From positions 1 to 64,000 of the forward strand of contig NZ_JACSQI010000015.1 of the NCBI RefSeq assembly GCF_014836715.1: DNA of 64,000 bases, read 5' to 3'. The notes under the pieces are model-generated. The model worked only from the letters and a program-made list of their open reading frames with translations. It ran no database searches and was not told the origin of the DNA. A program made the position numbers and the translations under genes. Positions within the stretch are counted from its first letter, which is position 1, and each line of letters begins with the position of its first letter. Below are positions 8,647-20,605 of the stretch, in pieces. This stretch comes from Escherichia whittamii (GTDB lineage: Bacteria; Pseudomonadota; Gammaproteobacteria; Enterobacterales; Enterobacteriaceae).

Positions 8647-11091
8647 TTACGCGGCTTCAACTTTCCGCACTTTCTCTGGCAACTTTACCGACTTCGTCGC
8701 CAGCTCTTCCGGCTCAAAGTCATCAACGTTAATACTGCGCAGACGGCTCTCTTCCGCTTTCACCAGAATGGCGGCTTCATCTTTATCAATCAGCCCCTTC
8801 GCCAGCGCGTTGTGCGCCAGTTCATCTAGTCGGGTAAACGGCAGGTTTTTACCCAGCTCTTTACAGATCCGCTGATGAATCGGGTCGGCGGTAATCACAT
8901 CCACCAGCGCTTCTTCCAGCAGGCCAACCGGATTATGCTCGCTCGGCGTCAGGTACTGACCGCGACCAATGCGTGAACGGGTGGCGCTCGGCACTTGTAA
9001 AATCTTCGCCACTTTATGATCCAGCTTGTCAGACGGTGCCAGATAGTGACGTCCGGTCGGGAAGATCACCACATTCAGCAACCCGGCAACCACGCGGTTC
9101 GGGAAGTTTTGCAGTAAATCATCCATCGCCTGTTCAGCCTGATACAGCGCATCCTGAACGCCCCAGTGTACCAGCGGCAGATCGGCTTCATTACGGCCTT
9201 CATCGTCATAACGCTTCAGAACGGCAGAGGCGAGGTAAAGCTGGCTTAAAATATCCCCCAGACGTGCCGAGATGCGCTCGCGACGTTTCAGGCTGCCGCC
9301 CAGCACCGCCATTGAGACATCAGAAAGCAGGGCGAGGTTGGCGCTCAGGCGGTTCAGATGCTGATAATAACGTTTAGTGGCATCGCCGGTTGGCGTGCTG
9401 CTGGTTAAACCGCGCGTCAGGCCCAGCCAGAAGCTGCGAACCTTGTTGCTACCTACGTGACCGATATGTTTGAACAACAGTTTATCGAACGCGTTGACGT
9501 CATTGTTCTTCGCCGCTTCCATCTCTTCCAGCACGTACGGATGGCAACGAATCGCCCCCTGGCCGAAGATCATCATGCTGCGGGTCAGAATATTCGCCCC
9601 TTCAACAGTGATGGCAATCGGTGCGCCCTGGTAAGCACGCGCCAGGAAGTTGCTCTGCCCGAGCATAATACCTTTACCGCCAGTGATATCCATCGCATCA
9701 ATAATCGACTGCTGCCCGCGGTGGGTACAGTGATACTTAACGATAGCCGACAGCACGGCAGGTTTTTCACCGAGCATAATGCCGTAGGTAATCAGCGATG
9801 CCGCAGCATCCATCACATAAGCGTTCCCGGCAATACGCGCCAGCGGTTCTTCAATCCCTTCCATCTTGCCGATAGAGATTTTGAACTGACGACGAATGTG
9901 AGCATACGCGCCGGTTGCCAGTGCTACCGACTTCACGCCGCCGGTTGAGTTGGAAGGCAGGGTAATGCCGCGGCCCACTGAGAGGCACTCCACCAGCATC
10001 CGCCAGCCTTGTCCGGCCATTTTTGGTCCGCCGATAATGTAATCGATCGGTACGAAGACATCTTTACCGCGCGTCGGTCCGTTCTGGAATGGCACGTTCA
10101 GCGGGAAGTGGCGACGACCAATCTCCACGCCCGGCGTGGTGGTCGGGATCAGCGCACAGGTAATGCCTAAATCTTCTGCACCACCGAGTAATTTCTCCGG
10201 ATCGGAGAGTTTAAACGCCAGACCAAGCACGGTCGCAATTGGCGCGAGCGTAATGTAGCGTTTGTTCCAGGTCAGACGCATGCCCAGCACCTGCTGGCCC
10301 TGCCATTCACCCATGCAGACAATCCCGGTGTCAGGAATCGCACCCGCATCGGAACCCGCTTCCGGGCTGGTCAGCGCAAAGCAAGGGATCTCCTGACCAC
10401 GCGCCAGACGCGGCAGATAGTGATCTTTCTGCTCGTCAGTGCCGTAATGTTGTAGCAGTTCGCCCGGGCCTAGTGAGTTCGGCACGCCGACGGTAATCGC
10501 CAGGATCCCGCTCACGCCAGAGAGTTTTTGCAGCACGCGAGACTGGGCATAAGCCGAGAACTCCAGCCCGCCGTACTCTTTTTTGATGATCATCGCGAAG
10601 AAGCGATGCTCTTTCAGATACGCCCACAGCTCCGGCGGCAGGTCTGCCAGTTCATGGGTGATCTGGAAATCATTCGCCATCCGGCAGGCTTCTTCTACCG
10701 GGCCGTCGAGAAACGCTTGCTCTTCAGCGGTCAGGCGCGGCTGCGGATAGTTATGCAGCTTTTTCCAGTCCGGTTTGCCCTGGAACAAGTCGCCTTCCCA
10801 CCAGGTGGTGCCGGCATCAATCGCTTCTTTCTCGGTGCGCGACATCGGTGGCATCACCTTACGGAATCCACGGAATACCGGCGCAGAAATCATCGACTTA
10901 CGCATAGGCGCAAAGTTAAACGGTACGAGGATAATGGCCAGAGGCACCAGTACCCACGCCGACCACAGACCAGCAACGCCGAGGGCGGCTGTCCAGGCGA
11001 GCAAAATCAGACTGCTGATAAATAAGCTCACGCGGTGATAGAACAGCGCGCCGAGCAGGACAACCGTAGCGAGAATACTCAAAATCATCAT
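8647..11091 (-). CDS. fadE: Acyl-CoA dehydrogenase FadE
   Basis: 814 residues from [11 protein letters not shown]. The frame is open 26 codons further upstream, but AAGGGG before ATG 11091 and the known length support this start. An N-terminal hydrophobic stretch suggests membrane association. The acyl-CoA dehydrogenase core carries [12 protein letters not shown] (flavin/substrate loop) and [15 protein letters not shown]. It catalyses the first step of fatty acid beta-oxidation and is larger than usual acyl-CoA dehydrogenases, as is normal for FadE. A FadR operator lies just upstream. No damage seen. Confidence 0.97.
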   Translation of the reverse strand: MMILSILATVVLLGALFYHRVSLFISSLILLAWTAALGVAGLWSAWVLVPLAIILVPFNFAPMRKSMISAPVFRGFRKVMPPMSRTEKEAIDAGTTWWEGDLFQGKPDWKKLHNYPQPRLTAEEQAFLDGPVEEACRMANDFQITHELADLPPELWAYLKEHRFFAMIIKKEYGGLEFSAYAQSRVLQKLSGVSGILAITVGVPNSLGPGELLQHYGTDEQKDHYLPRLARGQEIPCFALTSPEAGSDAGAIPDTGIVCMGEWQGQQVLGMRLTWNKRYITLAPIATVLGLAFKLSDPEKLLGGAEDLGITCALIPTTTPGVEIGRRHFPLNVPFQNGPTRGKDVFVPIDYIIGGPKMAGQGWRMLVECLSVGRGITLPSNSTGGVKSVALATGAYAHIRRQFKISIGKMEGIEEPLARIAGNAYVMDAAASLITYGIMLGEKPAVLSAIVKYHCTHRGQQSIIDAMDITGGKGIMLGQSNFLARAYQGAPIAITVEGANILTRSMMIFGQGAIRCHPYVLEEMEAAKNNDVNAFDKLLFKHIGHVGSNKVRSFWLGLTRGLTSSTPTGDATKRYYQHLNRLSANLALLSDVSMAVLGGSLKRRERISARLGDILSQLYLASAVLKRYDDEGRNEADLPLVHWGVQDALYQAEQAMDDLLQNFPNRVVAGLLNVVIFPTGRHYLAPSDKLDHKVAKILQVPSATRSRIGRGQYLTPSEHNPVGLLEEALVDVITADPIHQRICKELGKNLPFTRLDELAHNALAKGLIDKDEAAILVKAEESRLRSINVDDFEPEELATKSVKLPEKVRKVEAA

Positions 11092-11112
11092 AACGAAAAG
11101 CCCCTTACTTGT

Positions 11113-11129
11113 AGGAGGTCCGACCACTT
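11113..11129. promoter_or_regulatory. FadR operator upstream of fadE
   Basis: The palindrome GGTCCGACC (11117-11125) is the conserved core of FadR sites (GGTCNGACC). It lies 22-38 bp before the fadE start, where FadR represses fadE in the absence of long-chain acyl-CoA. Confidence 0.7.
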
Positions 11130-11330
11130 GTGATGATATGGTTGTAGTGGATGTGAAAACATTTAGCAATGTGTTTACAATATAATTACTACAAAGCTCA
11201 CATTGTTGCTGTTTTTATCCGCACTTCAGGTCAAAAAGTCCTGGTCATTGCACCTGCCTGTACTTCTCGCTTTTGGCGGTATCCGGTACACTGCATTTTG
11301 TCTATTACATTTATGCTGAAGGATATCCTC

Positions 11331-11909
11331 ATGTACCAGGATCTTATTCGTAACGAACTGAACGAAGCGGCGGAAACGCTGGCTAACTTTTTAAAAGATG
11401 ACGCCAATATTCACGCCATTCAGCGCGCGGCGGTCCTGTTAGCAGACAGCTTTAAAGCCGGTGGCAAGGTGCTTTCCTGTGGCAACGGCGGCTCCCATTG
11501 CGACGCCATGCACTTTGCTGAAGAACTGACCGGTCGCTACCGTGAAAACCGTCCGGGCTATCCGGCGATTGCCATTTCAGATGTCAGCCACATCACCTGT
11601 GTTGGCAATGATTTTGGCTTTAACGATATTTTCTCCCGCTACGTTGAAGCGGTAGGTCGCGAAGGCGATGTGCTGCTGGGGATCTCCACTTCCGGCAACT
11701 CAGCGAACGTGATCAAAGCGATTGCGGCGGCGCGTGAGAAGGGCATGAAAGTGATCACCCTGACTGGTAAAGACGGCGGTAAAATGGCAGGCACGGCGGA
11801 TATCGAAATTCGCGTTCCGCATTTTGGTTATGCCGACCGCATTCAGGAAATTCACATTAAAGTGATCCATATCCTGATCCAGTTAATTGAAAAAGAGATG
11901 GTTAAGTAA
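11331..11909 (+). CDS. gmhA: Sedoheptulose-7-phosphate isomerase GmhA (LpcA)
   Basis: 192 residues from [10 protein letters not shown]. The frame is open further upstream, but this is the known start and length. The SIS-domain motifs [17 protein letters not shown] and STSGNSANV are present. The enzyme makes D-glycero-D-manno-heptose 7-phosphate, the first step to the heptoses of the LPS inner core. It is transcribed alone, and a REP element follows. Confidence 0.97.
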   Translation: MYQDLIRNELNEAAETLANFLKDDANIHAIQRAAVLLADSFKAGGKVLSCGNGGSHCDAMHFAEELTGRYRENRPGYPAIAISDVSHITCVGNDFGFNDIFSRYVEAVGREGDVLLGISTSGNSANVIKAIAAAREKGMKVITLTGKDGGKMAGTADIEIRVPHFGYADRIQEIHIKVIHILIQLIEKEMVK

Positions 11910-11915
11910 GTCTGG

Positions 11916-11952
11916 CGTAGGCCGAATAAGGCGTTCACGCCGCATCCGGCCT
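11916..11952. repeat. REP element after gmhA
   Basis: GTAGGCCGAATAAGGCGTTC followed by ACGCCGCATCCGGCC: imperfect palindrome of the E. coli REP family, in the gmhA-yafJ gap. Confidence 0.85.
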
Positions 11953-12013
11953 GAAAATTCTTAAATCAATCTTCGCCGGGGGCCATGCGCTCCCGCTGTT
12001 GTGGAGGTTACCG

Positions 12014-12781
12014 ATGTGCGAATTGCTCGGGATGAGCGCCAACGTCCCTACCGATATCTGCTTTAGTTTCACCGGGCTTGTACAGCGTGGTGGTGGAACC
12101 GGGCCACATAAAGATGGTTGGGGCATTACCTTTTACGAAGGTAAAGGCTGTCGCACATTTAAAGATCCACAACCCAGCTTTAATTCCCCCATCGCCAAAC
12201 TTGTCCAGGACTACCCGATAAAATCCTGTTCGGTTGTGGCTCATATTCGCCAGGCAAATCGGGGCGAGGTGGCGCTGGAAAATACTCACCCGTTTACCCG
12301 CGAGTTATGGGGACGCAACTGGACTTATGCCCATAACGGGCAACTGACGGGCTATAAATCACTGGAAACCGGCAACTTTCGCCCGGTCGGTGAAACTGAC
12401 AGCGAAAAAGCCTTTTGCTGGCTGCTGCATAAATTAACGCAGCGTTACCCGCGCACGCCGGGCAACATGGCTGCGGTGTTTAAATATATCGCTTCACTGG
12501 CGGATGAGCTGCGGCAGAAGGGCGTTTTCAACATGCTGCTCTCGGACGGGCGCTATGTAATGGCGTATTGTTCGACCAATCTGCACTGGATCACCCGCCG
12601 CGCACCGTTTGGCGTAGCAACGTTGCTGGACAGGGATGTGGAGATCGACTTCAGTTCGCAGACCACACCGGATGATGTGGTCACGGTAATAGCGACACAG
12701 CCGCTGACGGGCAATGAAACCTGGCAAAAGATTATGCCAGGCGAATGGCGCTTATTTTGCCTCGGGGAGCGTGTAGTTTGA
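12014..12781 (+). CDS. yafJ: Class II glutamine amidotransferase YafJ
   Basis: 255 residues beginning [11 protein letters not shown]. After Met removal, Cys2 is the N-terminal nucleophile, which fixes the start at ATG 12014. [26 protein letters not shown] and WTYAHNGQL are the Ntn-hydrolase landmarks of the GATase II family. The acceptor substrate is not known. Its last 30 bp overlap the convergent yafK. Confidence 0.92.
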   Translation: MCELLGMSANVPTDICFSFTGLVQRGGGTGPHKDGWGITFYEGKGCRTFKDPQPSFNSPIAKLVQDYPIKSCSVVAHIRQANRGEVALENTHPFTRELWGRNWTYAHNGQLTGYKSLETGNFRPVGETDSEKAFCWLLHKLTQRYPRTPGNMAAVFKYIASLADELRQKGVFNMLLSDGRYVMAYCSTNLHWITRRAPFGVATLLDRDVEIDFSSQTTPDDVVTVIATQPLTGNETWQKIMPGEWRLFCLGERVV

Positions 12782-13492
12782 TGCCAGTTGTGGCTGCACA
12801 ACTTCGTGGCTCAACGGTTTGCTGACCACGTAACGGCCATTGACCACAGAAACGGTCGGTGGCTTACGGGTCTGTTCAAAGTAGTCGTAGCCTGGCTTCA
12901 GCTGCTCCCAGAAGTCTTTAAAGTTGGAATACTTATGACGTTGCATGTTGGCGTCGGTCATACGGAACGGGTAAATGCTCACCTGCACACTTGACTGACC
13001 AAACACCAGCGCACCAGTAACGAACTGGAAGATCTCATCAATGCCCTGATTGGTCATCGCGTAGCAGCCGATGGAAACACAATCGCCGTGGATCATCAGG
13101 TATTTCCCTTCATAACCATGCGCACGGTCATAGGCGTTAGGAAAACCAATATTAATCGCTTTGTAGTAACGGCTATCTGGTTTTAACTGATTACGCTGGA
13201 CACTATAAAACCCTTCCGGACTTTTGAAATCGCCCTGACGCTGTTTTGGTCCTAACCCGCCGGAATATTTACAGATTTTATAGCTGTCGAGTAGCTGATA
13301 TTGCTCGCCCATTTTGACGTAGAGATCGAGCGTACGTTCTTCCTTGAAGATTTGGATGTAGACAGGGGATCCCATCAACTGCTGCTTATACTCTTTGCTC
13401 ACTGGCGTGGTAGAGCTACTGCTGCCCAGCAAACCGGCAAACGAAACGCACGGGACCAACAACATCGCAAGAATTAATGCGATTTTACGCAT
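12752..13492 (-). CDS. yafK: YafK/DpaA, L,D-transpeptidase-fold enzyme acting on Lpp-peptidoglycan links
   Basis: 246 residues with signal peptide [20 protein letters not shown]. The YkuD-type active site is visible as [12 protein letters not shown] (catalytic His and Cys). In E. coli this protein (renamed DpaA) cleaves the bond between meso-diaminopimelate and Braun lipoprotein. It is periplasmic. It is convergent with yafJ, overlapping by 30 bp. Confidence 0.93.
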   Translation of the reverse strand: MRKIALILAMLLVPCVSFAGLLGSSSSTTPVSKEYKQQLMGSPVYIQIFKEERTLDLYVKMGEQYQLLDSYKICKYSGGLGPKQRQGDFKSPEGFYSVQRNQLKPDSRYYKAINIGFPNAYDRAHGYEGKYLMIHGDCVSIGCYAMTNQGIDEIFQFVTGALVFGQSSVQVSIYPFRMTDANMQRHKYSNFKDFWEQLKPGYDYFEQTRKPPTVSVVNGRYVVSKPLSHEVVQPQLASNYTLPEAK

Positions 13493-13804
13493 ACTGCTTA
13501 TTCCTTGATAAAACGGTTACACACGCCAGGACGGCAAAATAGATCCCAAATCGGAATAGTCTGGATTTGGAAGGCTCACATTATCACCAAAAGAGTTTTA
13601 CGCAAGTCTGTCGGCGCTGGGTTTACAAATTTAGCATAAGTGGTGATTTTCAAAAGTCCGAAAAGCGCATGTAAAACGGATTTATTTCTTATTTCCTAAG
13701 ATTATGAAACCTCGATAGTAATATGCAAATAAGCAATTAATAATCCCGCTTCTCCTTCCTGTCCTCTAATATTCTCATCTTCATTCAGCCGGTTTATATC
13801 CTCC
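13493..13804. other. yafK-yafL gap lacking dinJ-yafQ
   Basis: In K-12 the dinJ-yafQ antitoxin/toxin operon lies between yafK and yafL. Here these 312 bp contain only an AT-rich spacer, and no frame resembling DinJ or YafQ is present on either strand. Confidence 0.8.
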
Positions 13805-14554
13805 ATGTATTTGTTCTCACACGGCAGATTTCTGCATCCAGGCGTGCTTTCGTTATGCGTTTTGCTTCCTTTATTCGCCAGCGCCACCACATCACATATC
13901 TCTTTTAGCTACGCCGCCCGCCAGCGGATGCAAAACCGTACGCGGTTGCTAAAACGGTACCAGGCACATCTGAAAACACAGGCCAGCTACATTGTGGAAG
14001 GCGATGCACAAAGCAGAAGGGCGCTGCGGCAACATAACCGCGAACAGATAAAACAGCATCCGGAGTGGTTTCCTGCGCCGCTCAAGGCAAGTGACAGACG
14101 CTGGCAGTCGCTGGCGGAAAACAACCACTTCTTAAGCAGCGACCACCTGCACAATATTACCGAAGTGGCGATCCACCGTCTGGAGCAGCAGCTTGGCAAG
14201 CCTTACGTCTGGGGCGGCACGCGGCCCGACAAAGGCTTCGACTGTAGCGGGTTGGTTTTTTATGCCTACAACAAGATCCTCGAGGCGAAGCTCCCGCGTA
14301 CGGCGAATGAGATGTATCACTACCATCGGGCGACGATTGTGGCGAACAACGACCTGCGCCGGGGAGATTTGCTGTTTTTCCATATCCACAGCCGCGAAAT
14401 TGCCGACCATATGGGCGTGTATCTGGGCGATGGGCAATTTATCGAGTCGCCACGTACCGGCGAAACCATTCGGATAAGTCGGTTAGCCGAACCTTTCTGG
14501 CAGGATCATTTTTTGGGCGCGCGACGGATTTTGACGGAAGAGACGATTTTGTAG
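13805..14554 (+). CDS. yafL: NlpC/P60 endopeptidase YafL
   Basis: 249 residues. The C-terminal NlpC/P60 domain has YVWGGTRPDKGFDCSGLVFYAY (catalytic Cys) and IADHMGVYLGDGQFIE (catalytic His). The N-terminus from ATG 13805 gives a signal-like segment (HPGVLSLCVLLPLFASA). From memory it differs from the K-12 N-terminus although the mature part is nearly the same, so the 5' end has diverged or was replaced. A weak CCTCC lies just before the ATG. Predicted role: cleaving gamma-D-Glu-DAP bonds in peptidoglycan peptides. Confidence 0.88.
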   Translation: MYLFSHGRFLHPGVLSLCVLLPLFASATTSHISFSYAARQRMQNRTRLLKRYQAHLKTQASYIVEGDAQSRRALRQHNREQIKQHPEWFPAPLKASDRRWQSLAENNHFLSSDHLHNITEVAIHRLEQQLGKPYVWGGTRPDKGFDCSGLVFYAYNKILEAKLPRTANEMYHYHRATIVANNDLRRGDLLFFHIHSREIADHMGVYLGDGQFIESPRTGETIRISRLAEPFWQDHFLGARRILTEETIL

Positions 14555-14635
14555 GACGGATAAGGCGTTCACGCCGCATCCGGCAGTTGTGCGCGGATGC
14601 CTGATGCGACGCTTTGCGTCTTATCATGCCTACGA
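14553..14635. repeat. REP pair (BIME) upstream of yafM
   Basis: GGACGGATAAGGCGTTCACG with CCGCATCCGGC, then CGGATGCCTGATGCGACGC with GCGTCTTATCATGCC: two opposing REP units before the rayT gene, the usual arrangement for RAYT loci. Confidence 0.85.
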
Positions 14636-14729
14636 GTCTGCGAATTTTTTGCGAGCCGCTTTCCCGATATAAAACAACCTTATTGTCGACTTTTCCTTTT
14701 CTTCTTACCGTTGAGAAAAAGGAGTCGCT

Positions 14730-15227
14730 ATGTCTGAATATCGTCGTTATTACATCAAGGGGGGAACCTGGTTTTTCACGGTAAATTTACGGAATCGTCG
14801 AAGCCAGCTTTTGACCACCCAGTTTCACGCGCTTCGAAATTCCATTATAAAAGTTAAGCGAGACCGCCCCTTTGAAATCAATGCCTGGGTTGTTTTGCCG
14901 GAGCATATGCACTGTATCTGGACATTACCGGAAAATGATGATGATTTTTCTTCTCGCTGGCGGGAAATTAAAAAGCAATTCACCCATGCCTGTGGAATGA
15001 AAAATATCTGGCAACCGCGTTTTTGGGAGCACGCCATCCGTAATACCAAAGATTATCGCCATCATGTTGATTATATTTACATAAATCCAGTGAAACATGG
15101 CTGGGTAAAGCAAGTGAGTGATTGGCCATTTTCAACGTTTCATCGCGATGTCGCGAAAGGGTTATATCCCATCGATTGGGCGGGTGATGTAACGGATTTG
15201 AATGCCGGGGAGCGTATCATTTTATAA
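14730..15227 (+). CDS. rayT: REP-associated tyrosine transposase RayT (YafM)
   Basis: 165 residues, MSEYRRYYIKGG, with ribosome site AAAGGAG before ATG 14730. The metal-binding HxH motif is in LPEHMHCIW. The nucleophilic Tyr is in the HHVDYIYINPVKHGW region. RayT is a single-domain Y1 (IS200-like) enzyme that binds and nicks REP DNA, and its gene is flanked by REPs, here at 14553-14635 and 15229-15267. The downstream REP is now split by IS621. Confidence 0.93.
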   Translation: MSEYRRYYIKGGTWFFTVNLRNRRSQLLTTQFHALRNSIIKVKRDRPFEINAWVVLPEHMHCIWTLPENDDDFSSRWREIKKQFTHACGMKNIWQPRFWEHAIRNTKDYRHHVDYIYINPVKHGWVKQVSDWPFSTFHRDVAKGLYPIDWAGDVTDLNAGERIIL

Positions 15228-15228
15228 C

Positions 15229-16490
<1,262 letters not shown>

Positions 16491-16540
16491 CATGCCGGGA
16501 TACCGGAGTATAAAAAAACTTGCAGGTCATAACAGTATCT

Positions 16541-16619
16541 ACAAATCGTGCCTGAACCGTAGGCCGGATAAGGCGTTCACGCCGCATCCGGCAGTTGTGC
16601 ACCGATGCCGGATACCTAC
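16541..16619. repeat. REP unit right of IS621
   Basis: GTAGGCCGGATAAGGCGTTC followed by ACGCCGCATCCGGC, then a partial second unit CCGATGCCGGATACC. It ends just before the 3' end of lfhA. Confidence 0.8.
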
Positions 16620-18709
16620 ATCAACGCCCCCATAATCTTCAACTCCAGCTCGTCCGGCACTTCGTTATACGACAGCACATGCAGCCCCGGCGCAAACAAC
16701 CTTGCATAGCGCGCCAGCAAAGGGCGCAGCTGCGGCGGCACCAGCAGCACCGGATCTTTCCCCGCCGCTTTCATCTGCTCTTTTACCTGCGGCATCGTGC
16801 TCTGGAACTGGTTGAGCATATTCGGGTCCACCGGCACGCTGTCGAGCATCACTTTCCCGGCCTGTTGCGCCTGATTCACCACATTGGTCAGCAGATTTTC
16901 CAGCTCATTATTCAGCGTATATACCGTCAGCTCCTGCTTGCGAACGAACGGATGGGTGATACTGCGCCGCAGTGCCAGGCGCACATCGGCCGCCAGCAGA
17001 ATATGATCTTTGGTGACGGTGCTACTGGCTACCAGCACGGTGGCGATGGTGACGATATCGCGCAGGGAAACGCCTTCGGTCAGCAGCGCCCGGTACACTT
17101 TCAGCAACTGGCTGTAATTCAGCGCCGCGCTCAAATCTTCCGCCAGCCGTGGTGCCATCGACGACAAACGGTTATGCAACTGCGTGATGTCGTCATAGTT
17201 AAATAAATCAGGAATATAGCTGCGCACAATCTTATTCACATGGGTAGCAATCACGCTGGCGCTGTCGATCACCTGATACCCCATATTTAGCGCCTTCGCC
17301 TTCTGCGCGGGCTGAATCCAGGTGACCGGCATCCCGTACGCCGGGTCGTTCCCCAGCACGCCGTCAATCTCGCCGTAGGTTTCGCTGGAGGGCAGGGCCA
17401 TCAGTTTATCCGCCGGAATATCCGCTTCATCAGCCTTAATGCCGTTGATGAAAATGGCGTACTGGCTGGGCTTGAGGCGGAAGTTTTCCCGAATGCGTAT
17501 CTCCGGTAGCAGAACGCCGTTGCTGTCGGAAATCACCTGCCGCACGCCGCGAATACGCTGGGTGAGCGGGTTGCCCTGCGCTTTATCGACCAGCGCCACC
17601 AGCTTGTAGCCGAGGCTTAAACTGATGGGTTCGATCAGCGGAATGGTTTCCCAACTGACCTGTTGCTCGCTGGTTTCGGTGATAGTGCGGGTCAGCGTTT
17701 CGAGGCTTTTCTCTTCCGCCTCCGCCGCCTGCGGCTGTTTGCTCATCCGCCAGCCGGTAAAGCCCAGCAGGGCGCTGAACATCAGGAACGGCAGGTGCGG
17801 CATTCCCGGCACCACCGCCAGCACGAACATGATCCCGGTGGCGGTGTAGAGCACCGACGGGCTTGCCAGCAGCTGGTGGCGCACGTCATGGGCGATATCG
17901 CCGTTATCGCTGACGCGGGTGACAATAATCGCCGCCGCGGTGGAGAGCAGCAGGGAAGGGATCTGCGCCACCAGCCCGTCGCCGATGGTCATCAGCACAT
18001 ATTGCTGGAAGGCGGCGTCGGCGCTCAGGTTGTATTTGAAGATCCCGATACAGACGCCGCCGATCAGGTTGATCGCCAGAATCATCATCCCGGCGATGGC
18101 GTCCCCGCGTACAAACTTCGATGCCCCGTCCATCGCGCCGTAGAAATCGGCCTCGCTGGCAACATCTTTACGCCGGGTTTGCGCCTGCGCCTGGTTGATC
18201 AACCCGGCGTTAAGATCGGCGTCAATCGCCATCTGTTTACCGGGCATCGCGTCTAAGGTAAAGCGGGCAGAAACCTCGGAAATACGCTCGGCCCCTTTGG
18301 TGACGACGATAAAGTTGATGATCATCAGGATGATAAACACCACGAAACCGACGACAAAGTTGCCGCCAATCACCACCTGACCAAACGACTCAATCACCTT
18401 ACCCGCCGCGCCCGCGCCGAGATGCCCGTGCAGCAGCACCACGCGCGTGGAGGCGACGTTGAGCGTCAGGCGCATTAAGGTGGTGATCAGCAAAATGGTC
18501 GGGAACAGGCTGAATTCCAGCGGTCGTTTCGCCGACACCGCTACCAGCAGCACCATCACCGCCAGCACAATGTTGAAGGTGAACAGAATATCCAGCAGCG
18601 CAGGCGGCAGCGGCAGAATAACCATCGCCAGAATACACAGGATCACCAGCGGCACGCCGAGATTGCCGCCGCGCAGCAGCGCAAGGAACGATTTAGTTGT
18701 TTTCGCCAT
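16616..18709 (-). CDS. lfhA: LfhA, flagellar export gate protein (FlhA family)
   Basis: 697 residues. The N-terminal half has about eight membrane helices. The FHIPEP signature reads VSARFTLDAMPGKQMAIDAD, followed by the cytoplasmic C-terminal domain that docks chaperone-substrate complexes. It is the export gate of the lateral flagellar type III apparatus. It overlaps the end of lfhB by 17 bp and is last in the leftward operon lfiM-lfiN-lfiP-lfiQ-lfiR-lfhB-lfhA. K-12 retains only a partial copy, fhiA. This copy is full length. Confidence 0.95.
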   Translation of the reverse strand: MAKTTKSFLALLRGGNLGVPLVILCILAMVILPLPPALLDILFTFNIVLAVMVLLVAVSAKRPLEFSLFPTILLITTLMRLTLNVASTRVVLLHGHLGAGAAGKVIESFGQVVIGGNFVVGFVVFIILMIINFIVVTKGAERISEVSARFTLDAMPGKQMAIDADLNAGLINQAQAQTRRKDVASEADFYGAMDGASKFVRGDAIAGMMILAINLIGGVCIGIFKYNLSADAAFQQYVLMTIGDGLVAQIPSLLLSTAAAIIVTRVSDNGDIAHDVRHQLLASPSVLYTATGIMFVLAVVPGMPHLPFLMFSALLGFTGWRMSKQPQAAEAEEKSLETLTRTITETSEQQVSWETIPLIEPISLSLGYKLVALVDKAQGNPLTQRIRGVRQVISDSNGVLLPEIRIRENFRLKPSQYAIFINGIKADEADIPADKLMALPSSETYGEIDGVLGNDPAYGMPVTWIQPAQKAKALNMGYQVIDSASVIATHVNKIVRSYIPDLFNYDDITQLHNRLSSMAPRLAEDLSAALNYSQLLKVYRALLTEGVSLRDIVTIATVLVASSTVTKDHILLAADVRLALRRSITHPFVRKQELTVYTLNNELENLLTNVVNQAQQAGKVMLDSVPVDPNMLNQFQSTMPQVKEQMKAAGKDPVLLVPPQLRPLLARYARLFAPGLHVLSYNEVPDELELKIMGALM

Positions 18710-19832
18710 CCAGTTTAAGCACCTCTTTGGGAATGGAAATATGTCTGTTCAGGGCCGGGCGCGGCTGTGCGCCGTCGCGCCAGTGTTTCATTTGCAGGAC
18801 GTAAGTCAGAACGTGGGCGATGGCCCGGTAAAGCTGAAACGGAATTTGCTGGTTCACCTGAGTGGTGTAGTAAACCGAGCGCGCCAGTCGCGGAAACTCC
18901 ACCACTTCAACCTGATTTTCAGCGGCGACCTGGCGAATATAGAGGGCGATTTCATCAGTGCCTTTCGCCACCACAAACGGCGCGGCGGCGCGCGACTGGT
19001 CATACTGCAACGCCACGGCGTAGTGGGTCGGGTTGGTGATCACCACGTTGGCTTTCGGCACCACTTTGCGGATTTGCCCCATCGCCAGTTGCCGTTGCAG
19101 CCGCCGCACGCGCGCTTTCACTTCCGGCTGACCTTCCTGATTTTTGTATTCTTCTTTCAGCTCCTGTTTGGTCATCTTCAGCCCTTTGGTGAACAGAGCT
19201 TTCGCCAGCGGCACGTCGAGAAGCGCGAAGAAAATAAACAGAATGACAAAGTTGCGCATCACGCTGGCGTAGAGCGACAAACCATCGCCAATCGCCAGTT
19301 TGAACGGCAGCGCCTGCAGGCCGAGAAAGGTGGCAAAGTTATTGCGCAGGCTAATCCACAGCATCACCAGCACCACCGCCGATTTCACCGTCATCTTCCC
19401 CGTTTCCGCCAGATGTTCGCTGGAAAACAGCCGACCAATGCCTTTTAACGGACTGATTTTGCTGAAGTCCGGGAGGATTTTTTTCGGCAGAAACAGCCAG
19501 CCGCCAGGCACCAGCGAAGAGAGTAGCGCGGCGGCGGGCATCGGCAGCAGCGTGAGAATAAACTTGCCGAGAATTAACAGGTGATGGCGCAGAAACTGGC
19601 CGATCACTTCCGGGTTACTAATCTCCTGCGCATACTGATGCACGCTGATAAAACTCTCGCGCACAAAATCGGCATACCACGGGAAGCTGCTGGAGATCAC
19701 CACAAACGCCGCAAACAGGCTCGCCGCCAGCCCCATATCCTTCGAGCGCGGCAGTTGCCCCTCTTCGCGCGCTTTACGCAGCTTTTGCGCCGAGGGTTTC
19801 TCTGTTTTTTCTTCGCTGCTGCTATCCGCCAT
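18693..19832 (-). CDS. lfhB: LfhB, export switch protein (FlhB family)
   Basis: 379 residues. It begins with the basic SSSEEKTEKPSAQKLRKAREEGQLPRS signature of FlhB, has four membrane helices, and its cytoplasmic domain has the self-cleavage site NPTH (VITNPTHYAVAL). It controls the switch from rod/hook to filament export together with the FliK-like LafE. Overlaps lfiR by 11 bp and lfhA by 17 bp. Confidence 0.95.
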   Translation of the reverse strand: MADSSSEEKTEKPSAQKLRKAREEGQLPRSKDMGLAASLFAAFVVISSSFPWYADFVRESFISVHQYAQEISNPEVIGQFLRHHLLILGKFILTLLPMPAAALLSSLVPGGWLFLPKKILPDFSKISPLKGIGRLFSSEHLAETGKMTVKSAVVLVMLWISLRNNFATFLGLQALPFKLAIGDGLSLYASVMRNFVILFIFFALLDVPLAKALFTKGLKMTKQELKEEYKNQEGQPEVKARVRRLQRQLAMGQIRKVVPKANVVITNPTHYAVALQYDQSRAAAPFVVAKGTDEIALYIRQVAAENQVEVVEFPRLARSVYYTTQVNQQIPFQLYRAIAHVLTYVLQMKHWRDGAQPRPALNRHISIPKEVLKLDGENN

Positions 19833-20604
19833 AGTGACCTTTCAGCGCGTCGAGTTGCTGCAACACAAAATTCGCCAGATGCAGATAGTGATCCGGCAGG
19901 TTGTAGAGCAGGGTGGCAAAACAGACCAGCCCCGCCAGCATGTTGATCGGAAAGCCCAGTGAAAAGAGGTTTAGCGGCGGCGCAATGCGGTTAAGCAGGC
20001 CAAAGCAGCCCTGCACAATCAGCATGATAAAAGTGGTCGGCAGCGCCAGCAGCGATGCCGACGCCAGCACCCAGCTAAAGGCCAGCGCGATGGTGCGCAG
20101 GGTTTGCGGATGCAGCGCGTTGCCAATCGGCCAGTAGGTGAAGCCTTTGTACAGCACGCTTACCAGCAGCAGATGCCCGTCCATGGCAAAAAACAGCAGG
20201 ATCGCATAGACGTTGATAAGCTCCGCCAGCACGGTGGTCGATGCGCCGCTGCTCGGGTCGTTCATCACCGCCATGCTCATCCCCATATTGAACGAGAGAA
20301 TTTGCCCGGCCAGTTGCAGTGCAAGAAACAGAAACTGAAACATCAGACCGAACAACATGCCCCATAAAATTTGCTCCATCGTCAGGATCAGGCTGTTGAG
20401 CGATAGCAGATCGTGGGGAATGGGATGGGGGATCAACGGCGTGATGATGATTGCCAGCGCCAGCGACAAAATAATCCGCACGCGCACGGTCAGAGCACTG
20501 TTATCCAGCACCGGCACATAGCGCAGAAACGCCATAATGCGCACGAAGGGAAACCACAGCCCCAGCGCCATATCAGTTAGTTGCGTAACGTCGCTTGTGC
20601 GCAT
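19822..20604 (-). CDS. lfiR: LfiR, export gate membrane protein (FliR family)
   Basis: 260 residues from MRTSDVTQLTDMALGL. The frame is open 17 codons further upstream but would run far into lfiQ; ATG 20604 lies 1 bp after the lfiQ stop. Several hydrophobic helices and LFLALQLAGQILSFNMGMSM match FliR. With LfiP and LfiQ it forms the helical export gate core. Confidence 0.93.
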   Translation of the reverse strand: MRTSDVTQLTDMALGLWFPFVRIMAFLRYVPVLDNSALTVRVRIILSLALAIIITPLIPHPIPHDLLSLNSLILTMEQILWGMLFGLMFQFLFLALQLAGQILSFNMGMSMAVMNDPSSGASTTVLAELINVYAILLFFAMDGHLLLVSVLYKGFTYWPIGNALHPQTLRTIALAFSWVLASASLLALPTTFIMLIVQGCFGLLNRIAPPLNLFSLGFPINMLAGLVCFATLLYNLPDHYLHLANFVLQQLDALKGHYGG

Positions 20605-20605
20605 C

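Noticed and set aside
8973..9948. Long rightward frames opposite fadE
   Set aside because: Shadows of the strongly biased codons of fadE on the other strand, without ribosome sites.
17663..19448. Long rightward frames opposite lfhA and lfhB
   Set aside because: Antisense shadows of GC-rich flagellar genes; their His/Gln/Arg-rich text is typical of reverse frames.
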